64,000 nucleotides of DNA. Source: Anaeramoeba flamelloides. Taxonomy: Eukaryota; Metamonada; Anaeramoebidae. The translations under genes and the position numbers were made by a program. The stretch covers positions 2,237,001-2,301,000 of the forward strand of contig JANTQA010000070.1 of NCBI GenBank assembly GCA_027625915.1. The letters run 5' to 3'. The notes below the pieces were generated by a model. That model searched no databases, was not told where the DNA came from, and worked only from the letters and a program-made list of their open reading frames with translations. Shown piece after piece: positions 22,724 through 32,800 of the stretch (the first letter of the stretch is position 1; each line of letters starts with the position of its first letter).

Positions 22724-25605
22724 AACAACTTTTCTCTCTATATTATTTGGACAACTGTTTGTCTAGATGATTTTATTTAGTCCGATAAAAAATTGATTTT
22801 TTTTAATGTACAGTGGTGTAAATAACCGTTGTTGACAACCTTTAGCCCATTACAAAAATTAACTTGTGTTTTTTTTTCAGACTTGGGTATTTGAAGATAG
22901 GAAGTCGAATGTATATTCTTGGTTCAAATTCAAATTAACTTTAGAGGTTAGATCTTTGATTAATTGAAATGACTCAATAATATTAAATGCTTTTGTTCCA
23001 AAAATTTCATCATATTTACACAATTATAGACGTTAAATGATTTTTTTATCAAATCACTAAGAAAAATGAAATTTTGCTCATTTTTTTGTCAAAAAATAAC
23101 ATTTTAATCTTTCAATATCTTAATAATTCTATTTTAATAATTATTTAAAGAACCCTATTTCTTGTTTATATACTGTTTTCATCACATTGGTTTGTTTATT
23201 TTATTTCTACCCTCAGCCAATATTTTTTACATGAGTTAGATTTTAATAATGGGTTAAAATAAAAAACACCCGTTATTTAGACCAGTGTAATTGATAAAAA
23301 GGGATACAAAATTACTTCTAAGGTGATCAAAAAAACCCAATCAGGACTTATTTAACAAATAATACAAAAAAAAAAAACAATCAATTTTTTTATTTTCAAA
23401 TCCCAATAAGCATCCAGTTTCCCAACCAAAAGTATATCTAAATACAAAATCCATTTTTAAAGTCAAAATCAAGTGATTTTTACTAAATTTTAATTAATGA
23501 ACTGAAGTTGTTGAAAAGTTTCTGATACCACATTCTAGTCAATATATTTCAACAATTATAAACTAAAAATTTCACTTATAAAATTTTTATATTTAAAAAT
23601 AAATACATCGGAAAAAAAGAGTCCTTTTTAAGAATCCCAAAAAACCAAAAAATTTAAACCAATAAACAATTTTAGAATTGGATTTTATTTAAATAAGGTA
23701 AATTTTTTTATTTACAATACAAAAAATAATTTTTAGTGATGTCTAAGGATAATAATCAGAAAAATTTTATATCTTATTGATTGATTTTATTACCCCTTCC
23801 ACTTTTCAGAAACACCTTTTCTTTGAAAATAAAAAGAAAAAAAAAATTTCAAATTAAAGTAGAAAATTCAGATTCAAGAAAAATAAATCGTGTAAAAACA
23901 ATTCGAAAAAAAAGTTACAATTTTTGAGTTTTTTTTGTCATAAATTTCATTGAATGTATGTTTATTATTTTTTTTCTAAATTTAATGTTTTAAAAATGGA
24001 ACTGGCTATATTTTAAAAGAAATAAAACTGAATATTTTTTCTAAAAGAAAAAATAAATAAAGAGTATTTTTAAACTATAAGAAAAAAGAGAAAAAATTAA
24101 TAAAAATTACATTTGTTAAGGATCAATTTATTCAAGTTATTCGCCCTTGGGAATAATAAATTCTTTTAATAACTACCAAATAATTTCGCAAAACATAATT
24201 CATTTTCAAAAATACAATTTAACTTCGATTATATCTGATATTTTGCAAAAAAAACAAATATTAAAATTATATAAAAAAGAAATTTAAAATTCATTCATAA
24301 ACTGGGGATGAACGGATATACCCGAATATCTACTAATTTCAATTAATAAAGCACTCTAAAAATATCAATTCTCAAATATCTTTATATATGAATCGAATAC
24401 CCTTGGGATTTATTTTCAAAATAATAAATTTAGATTTAAAGTATTTGTAAACCAGATAACAATATTCGAATAAAATAAAAACTAAATTCAAAAAAAATAT
24501 AATTACTGAATAAAGAAATCAAAAAAAGAAGTAAAAAAACTATTATTACTAATATATTAAACTTAATTTTCGTAATATTTTTAGAAATGAATGATTTTTT
24601 TAAAAGTATGATCCATTTTTCTCTATTTTCAAAAAGTATAAAATTCAAAATTTTTCTGGATTATTTAAAAAATATTTGTTTTATTAGAAAAAATATGAAA
24701 TACTATCACCAGGGAATAAAATATACAAACTTTTACTTTCAAAAAAAAAAAACTATGAGCATTAATATCTCTTAGCTGAAATAATTTGCCCCATTTCTAA
24801 AAAGTAAATAATTATTATAAACCAAATTTCTAAATTAGGGGCAATTTTAATTATTATTTATTTTTCTTTAATGATTTTTAGTTCAAAAAAATAAAATGAT
24901 TAGACTATATATTTATTTATTAATCTATATTGGTTATTATGTCTAAAATGTTTATTAAAATACATTATAATTTAAAAAAAGTACAAACAATTAAACAAAT
25001 TTTTTAGGATGAAAAATCTTCCCCTATTTTTGAAATTTGGCTTAAACTTGAAAAAAAAATAAAATTTTCTTCATCAAAGAACAATTAAAATTAATTTTTT
25101 CTCTTGGTTTTAAAAAAAAAATCTGTAAAAAATAATATAGATAATTAAATTCAAATTCTCCCCAAATTCTTTTTTTCAACTTTTACAATTTAAATTCAAA
25201 CCCAAATATATAATTTTTAATTTGATTATTAGTAATTAATGGTTAATAACCCCATCTTAATTATTTTAATAGATTATTCAAGTTAATAAATGAAATTTAT
25301 CAATAAATTTTACTCTAATTTTTCAAATTTTTATATATTTTCCCAAATTTAATCATTTTAAATAAATAATCCTAAAAAAAAAAAAAAACCCGATATTTTC
25401 TAATAACTGCTTTTCACAACAAAATTTTGTGATTTATACTCTTAAAATTAGAAATAAAAGGGTTTTATAATTTATTAAATTTCAGGAAATTAAATAAATT
25501 ATAGAAAACTAAATTAATAATTTATTTTTTCTGATCAACAGGAGTCAAATAAACCATTTTTCATTCAAAAATGTCCTGTTTTAGGGGGTGAATTACATAT
25601 ATAAT

Positions 25606-26110
25606 AAGGTTTTGAATGGATATCCAAAGAAAAAATTATTTCGAAAATTCCAAAATTCTAATTATTTTTTCACATTTTTCTTATACGTTATTTTTTTTAG
25701 CGATTTTTTTTTAAATTCAAATTAATTTTTAAAAATTTTTTTTATATTACAAGATCGAAAGTCACTTTTGGAAACAATGTGTTTTTCTAAGATTATTGAT
25801 ATAGTAAAAATGATAAATAGAAATAATTTTGATTTTATTGGGATTGTATTTGGATCTTTAATTGAAGATCAAAAGGAACATTGTTGTTTTTCTCAATAGG
25901 CGACCCAAGAATTTGGCGTTTTGAAATTTTTAAGAAAAGCTATTGATTTATTATTTTTGTTCCATGTGGTTATCAACTATTCTCAGATGTATGTTATTCT
26001 ATTTGTTTCTTATTTTTTTTTTTTTTTAAAGTTCAATTATAAAAAATATTTGATATTTGAAAAAAAAAACAAAAATTGGGCACCTTTGACTGTAACAAAG
26101 TTGAGTTGAT
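25606..26110 (+). repeat. Dispersed repeat C, copy 1
   Basis: Collinear with 47427-48075. Shared stretches include TTTTTTCACATTTTT, TTGTTGTTTTTCTCAATAGG, CTATTGATTTATTA-like sequence, GTATGTTATTCTATTTGTTT and AAAATATTTGATATTTGAAA. This copy lacks the 164-bp insertion found in the other. Confidence 0.7.
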
Positions 26111-26806
26111 TTTTTTTTATATGTATATTAAAAATTAGATTAAAATCTGAAATGTATTGGTTCACATAAACTATCAAAAATTACTAAATGTGAGATTTCA
26201 TCATCATAAAAGTTTATGTATAATTTTTCAATTTCTGATTTGATCCAAAAAATCTCAATAAAAAAGATCGCATCATTTGACTGAAAATTTAATTGGTAAA
26301 AATGTACTTTTTAAAAAATGAAAACTCATTTCCTCCAAGCTAATAAAGGAATCCACTCACTCCCTTTCAATTTTATCCTTTGTTTAAATAATTTACCTTA
26401 TTACCTTAGAGAAAAAATTAAAAAAAGGTTCACTTGTCACTTATGAAAAAACTCTTTACCAAAATAACCTTTTAAAATTTAGTAAATGAACACCAAAAAA
26501 CAAAAAAGAAATTCAAAAATCAAAGGTTTCTCTTTGTAAAAAGATCTCAAAAATTATCCCTGCTTGAAAGTAAAAATCCTAAGAAATAAATGAATTATTT
26601 TTTTCATTTTTTTCAAAAAAATATTGATTAAATTCAATTTTTTTTCTACTATTTTTAACAAATATAAACCATTCTTTCTTCACCCCAAACAATTATTTTT
26701 TTTTCTTTGAATTTTTCAAAAATAACAATTTTTATCTTTAAAAAAACTCAAAAATAAAAAAGAAAAAAAACAAAAAACAACAAAAAAAAAAAGAGCTAAT
26801 TTATTA

Positions 26807-29800
26807 ATGACAACAAACGGGATAAATGGAATAAAAATAACAAACACTACCAAAGGTTATAAATTACAGTGGGGTTGTAAAACCAATTATTCCTATTATG
26901 AAATTGAAATGAGGCGATCTGGTTCAAATAAAAGACTGTTTGTCTCAAAAGAAAAACAAATAATTCTCAAATTGGAAAAGGAAGAAAAAGGAAAACAAAA
27001 AGAAAAAGAAATAGAAACAACTTTCCAAATCCGAGGGTGTCATTCCTCACAAATCTGCAGCAAATGGACGTTACCATTCCCTTCTTCAAAGGTAAAGAAA
27101 AAAAAAATTCAATTAATTGATCCAATAAAACCCAATCTTGGTAAATTGCCAAGTGAACAATTTCAACCAATTGAAAACGAACACACTTCCAAAAGAGTAG
27201 TTACGTTCCCACTAAAAAAGGAATTGACGAAGAAAGAAATCGCGAATTATACCAAAAAAATAAAAAAAGGGGAACAGTCTGACAACGAAGAAGACTTGGA
27301 GCTTTTGTCTTTAATTGAAGACGAATTCTCTGTTCCGACACAGATCTTGGAAATCAAGTTTCTCATCGAGGAAAACATTATTCAGGTTGACTGGGAAAGG
27401 CCCAAGTGCAACAATTATGCGATTCAATTCTATGAAATTGAAATTGTTCAACATGCAAATTCCTTGCGGCCGTTTTGCGAGACGCTCAAGGTGAACGATC
27501 AGTTTTTAGTTTTAGAGGACTTCCGTCAAGAAGATTGCCAGCTCAGGATCAGGAGTTTCAACGAGCAGGGCTTTAGCAAATGGAGCGAATACTTCAAATT
27601 GATTTTGAAGCCCGAGCGTCCCGGCGCCGTGCACAGCTTAGAAATGGAAGAAGAGAAGGGCAGCGGGGGCGCTGTTAATTTGAAGTGGAACGAGCCGAAC
27701 CCGAATGGCTCCAAGATCAACAACTACTTGCTTGAAATTACAAAGGAGATCACCGAGAGGCAAAAGGGGTATAGCAATTTAGCGAACAACAAAAACCCTG
27801 TTTACCGTTTTAGCAACAAGATCCTCAATAGCGACATTTTGACGCATCGCTCTTTGTCGCCAAGGTCCTTTGAAAGCATCATCACAGAGAGGAAAAGGTA
27901 TTTCAAAATTAAAAAGACAACAAACACCAACTTTTTAGCGATCAACAACGAACTGACACCGGGACAGGAGTACCAGTGCCGCATCAGGGCACAGAACGAT
28001 CTCGGGTGGGGATCCTTTTCACGAGTGTTCCAATTTTATACGTCGCCACAGCCGCCAATGGAAATTAAGAATATTGATTTCCTAATTGAAAAGCGGACAA
28101 GCATTGTCAACATCAAATGGCAAATCCCGCCAAACAATGGATCCCAAATCATCGACTACCAAATTGAGATCTACAAGAGCGTCCCGAAGAAAAAGCAATT
28201 AAAATTAATTTTAACAAAGCTTACGCCTGATCATTTGCTAATTTTAAGGAACGAGATTGAATTAAATTATGAGCACAAATTCAAAATAAGATCGCGCAAT
28301 AGTATCGGATTATCTGTATGGTCTGACTATATCATCATTACCCCCCAGCCTACCTTGCCAAGCAAAATAATTGAAATAAATGCATTTATCGATAAGAAAT
28401 TTGATCGATTGATTTTGTATTGGGAAAAAGCGAAGGACAATGGCTCCAAAATAATTAATTACCAAATCGAATTAAATGGCCAAATTTTTTCTCAAGTTAA
28501 GGAGACCTCGATTGAATTTTTTGATTTGGACAAATTGAAAGACGAGTGTAAATTTAGAATCAGAGCAAAAAATGACCTTGGCTATGGTGAGTTTTCAGAG
28601 ATGCTTTTTGTCAAAACTCGAACTAAAATTCCTGAAAAAGTAGATGAAATTGATTTGATAGTAGGGGACAAATTTTTAAACATCGAATGGCAAAAGCCAA
28701 TAGAAAACGGTTCGCCCATTTTGTATTATCAAATCGAAATTTTAACAATAGACAGTTTGTTAGATAAACAAAATAATCATAATGAGTTGTTAACTACTTT
28801 AAAGAATTCAATAAAATTGAAAAAGCATAATTATCAAAACAATCATTATAATAAACAGAATAAAGAATATCTTAATATGAAGAAAAACGGTGGAGATAAT
28901 ACTGATGATGATGATGACGACGACGACGACGACGGCGACGATGCTGATGATGTGGATGATGATGATTTCAAAAACAAAGGTGATATTAATGAAACAACTA
29001 CCGATGATGATGATGATGATGATGAAAATTATTATTCAAAATTAAGGATCCGTTCAATAAATAATGATGGTTTTAGTGAATGGTCAGATTATATTAGAAT
29101 TATCACAAAAGCAAAAACCCCTGGAAGAATAAAACAAGTTGATTGTGTCGATAAGGAATTTGACCGGTTTACAATTTATTGGAAAAAGCCAAAAGAAAAT
29201 GGTTCCAAAATAGAATTTTATGAAGTTAATTTAATTAGTAACAAAGAGAAAGGGAAAAAGAAAGAGAAAGAGAAAGAGAAAGAAAAAGAAAAAGAAAAAG
29301 AGAAAGAGAAAGAAAAAGAGAAAGAAAAAGAAAAAGAAAAAGAAAAAGAAAAAGAAAAAGAGAAAGAGAAAGGAGCTGAAATTGAAAAGGGGAGAGAAAG
29401 AAGAATAACGAACAAGATACAGGACAGGGAAAAAGAAAAAGAAAAAGAAAAGGAGACCATTGTAACTAAAGTAAAAACTCCATCTTTAGAATTATTAGAT
29501 TTAGAATCAGGTAAAAATTATCAAATTAGAATTCGAGCAAAAAATTCAAAGGGGTTTGGCAATTTTTCAAATATATTTTCATTTACCACTTCTGCAAATG
29601 AACCAAATCAGCCAACAAATATCCAAATAATAAATTTATATTCTAAAGTCCAAGTTTCGTGGGACAAACCATTGGAAAATGGCAATGAGATTGAATTCTA
29701 TGAAATGGAAATCATTGATAATAATTTGAGAAGAATTATTACAAAATCGATTAATGAACAATGTAATTTAGATAATCTATTATTTGGCATGGAATATCAA

Positions 29801-32800
29801 ATTAGGATTAGGGCCTTCAATGAGAATGGATTTAGTAAATGGAGCGAATTTTATAACTTTACAACAAACTCAAAGGCGCCTAGCAAAATAAAATCAATTG
29901 AATTGTTAAATATTGATGTTAATAAGGCCACGATTAAATGGGATGTACCAAACAATAATGGGCTAAAAATTTTTCTTTATCAAATAGAAATCAAATTAAA
30001 TGAAAAAATACTTAACATCGAAATAAATAATACATTTATTGAATTATTAGATTTGGAAGCTAATAATAAATATCAAATTCGAATCCGGGCAAAAAATGCA
30101 AAGGGGTTTGGAAAGTTTTCAAAGAATTTTAAATTTAAAACCTTAGTAGATGTACCTGGCCAAATAATGAAAAGCCAAATAATTGAAATCCATTCCACTG
30201 TTGTGAAAATTAATTGGGATCAGCCTTTCAAGGATCATGGATCAAAAATAATATCTTATTGCTTTAATTTGTATAATGTTAATAAAGAAATCATTAAGAC
30301 AATAAATATTATGGATAATGACGAGAGCGATGGGGATCAAAAAAGGCAAAGGGAAATCGAAATCAAAAAATTAAAGCCAGCTAATGTTTATTATTATTCT
30401 CTTCTAGCAAAAAATTCAATAGGTTTTAGTAAGGTATCCAATTTTTTCAAATTTAAAACGAAAAATGATGTACCCGATGCAATTAAAAATTTTTATTCAA
30501 AAAAAATTTCACAAAATTTTTTATTAATCCACTGGATCGAACCAGAAAATAACGGTTTAAAAATTGAGCATTATCAAATTGAAATAGATGGCAAAATTTT
30601 TGCAGAAACAACCACCAATTCCTTAAAATTGAGAAATTTATTAACCGATAAAATATATCAAATAAGAATTAGAGCAAAAAATCGATTAGGCTATGGAAGC
30701 TTTAGTCAATTAAAAACCTTTTCTTTAGAATTAAAAGTTGCGGAAAAATTAATTTTGGAAAAAATAAATTTAAAAATTTCTCAAAAAGGGATTGTTTTAA
30801 ATTTTAAAGAGCCAAATGAAAACGGGGCTAGAATTGAATTCTATGAATTTGAAATTACAAATACCGAAAAAAAATATATCTTTTTTCAAAAATGTTATAA
30901 AAATTTCTTAACGTTAAGCAATTTGAAATCTGGTAGAAAATATAACATCCGCGGAAGGGCCTTGAATAAATTAGGCTTTAGTGTTTGGAGTGATTTTTTA
31001 ACTTTTAAAACATTAACCATTTGCAAAAGCATCAAATCGATAAAGATCACCGAAAGAACTCCTTCATCAATAACAATCGAATGGGAGAAACCAAAAACCA
31101 TTGGCGGCATTATTAGAAAGTATCGAATAATCATTTTTAATTCAGATCAAGATCAAAAAATACGTGAATATTATTTTTATACGAATAAAAAAGTTAAAAT
31201 TGAAAATTTAAATAGCAACCAACTTTATTTTATCAAAATTTCCACTTTATTTCACGACGATGGCATGGATGCTAATGAAAATGACAAGGATTCAAATAAT
31301 AATGTTAATAATTGTGATAACAAGACTACTAATAATAATTTTAAAAAGCAAATTGAGAATAAATTATTAGAATCAAAAAAATCTGAGTTTTTTTCAATAA
31401 AAACAAAAAAAAAATTACCAATAAAAATAACTAATATTAATTATCAAATTTTTTCCAAGAAAATTTTAATAAATTGGAAATTAAATAAGAATGATGATGA
31501 TGATGATGATCATGATAAAAAAAATACCAACAATAACAACAACAACAACAACAACACTAATAATAACAATACCACCACCACCACCACCACCACCAACACA
31601 ACCACCACCACCACCAACGACAATATGAAAGATAAAATTATTTTTTCAGAAATTTTCTTAATTAATAATCATAATCAACAGTCAACAGTCCATAGAAGTA
31701 AAAAAAATCAAATTGAAATAAACAATTTATTAATTGGTAAAAAATATTCTTTCCAAATTCGGAATTATAATTCAAAGGGGTTTGGTGAATGGAGTGATTT
31801 AGTCGAGTTTGTTACCAATACTAAAGTGCCAGGAAAAATAAAAAACATTAATTGTATCAAAAAAACTGCCAAAGCTTTGACATTAAATTGGGATATTCCG
31901 AAGAGCAATGGTTCTAAAATAGATAGATATTTAATTGAAATGGGGGGCGAAGTATTAGGGGAAGTGGAAGAGAACTTTGTTGAAATAGGATCATTGAAAG
32001 TAGGTGAAAAGTATCATGTCAAAATTAGGGCACATAACTCAAAGGGATATGGCGAATTTTCTGATTTGCAGATTTATAAAACAAGATCTAAAAAGCCTTC
32101 AAAAATTGAATCAATTAATATTGAAACTTTTCCAAATTTTAGTTTTGTTTCTTGGGAAAGGCCGAGTGAAAATGGAAAGAAAATTAGTTTTTATGAATTA
32201 GAAATTCATAAAATATTTGATGATCCTTTATTAACCTTTTTTTTAAAAAAAGAAGAAAGGGAAAAAGAAAAAGAAATCATTCACTTAAGATCTTTTGATT
32301 TGAAAAAAGAAATTAAAAATTTAAAGCCCTTTCAAAAATATTCAATCAAAATACGGGCATGCAATGCTCGGGGTTTCAGTGATTGGAGTAATAATTATAC
32401 CTTCCAAACTTTACCCCAAATGCCAAATATGATTGATGAAATAATTTGTCAAAAAAATGATTTAAAAAGTTTAATATTAAGTTGGAAAAAGCCTAATAAT
32501 AATGGCAAGCCAATAGATTTCTATTTAATTGAAATTGATGGGAAAATTTTAGGGAAGGTCATTGACAATTGGATTGAATTAGATCAAATCATGTATAATC
32601 AAAAATATCATATAAGGGTTTTGTCTCATAATGAGATCGGCTATAGTAAATGGAGTGCCATTTTCCAATTTAAAACAATTCGAATGCCGCCTTCCAAAAT
32701 TAAAAAAATAAATTCCATAATAAAAAATAACAAACTAGTAATAAATTGGAAAGCACCCTTATCCCATGGCTATGCCATAGAATATTATTTATTAAAGTTA

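Larger units (their letters stand above)
21525..26806. other. Intergenic, no gene seen
   Basis: Between the divergent GDH and FN3 genes. Contents are TIR element B copy 3 (22304-22723) and repeat C copy 1 (25606-26110). The short ORFs here have homopolymer-type composition and no family resemblance. Confidence 0.55.

Noticed and set aside
29218-29460. Minus-strand Ser-Phe repeat ORF
   Set aside because: Antisense of the Lys-Glu run inside the FN3 gene.
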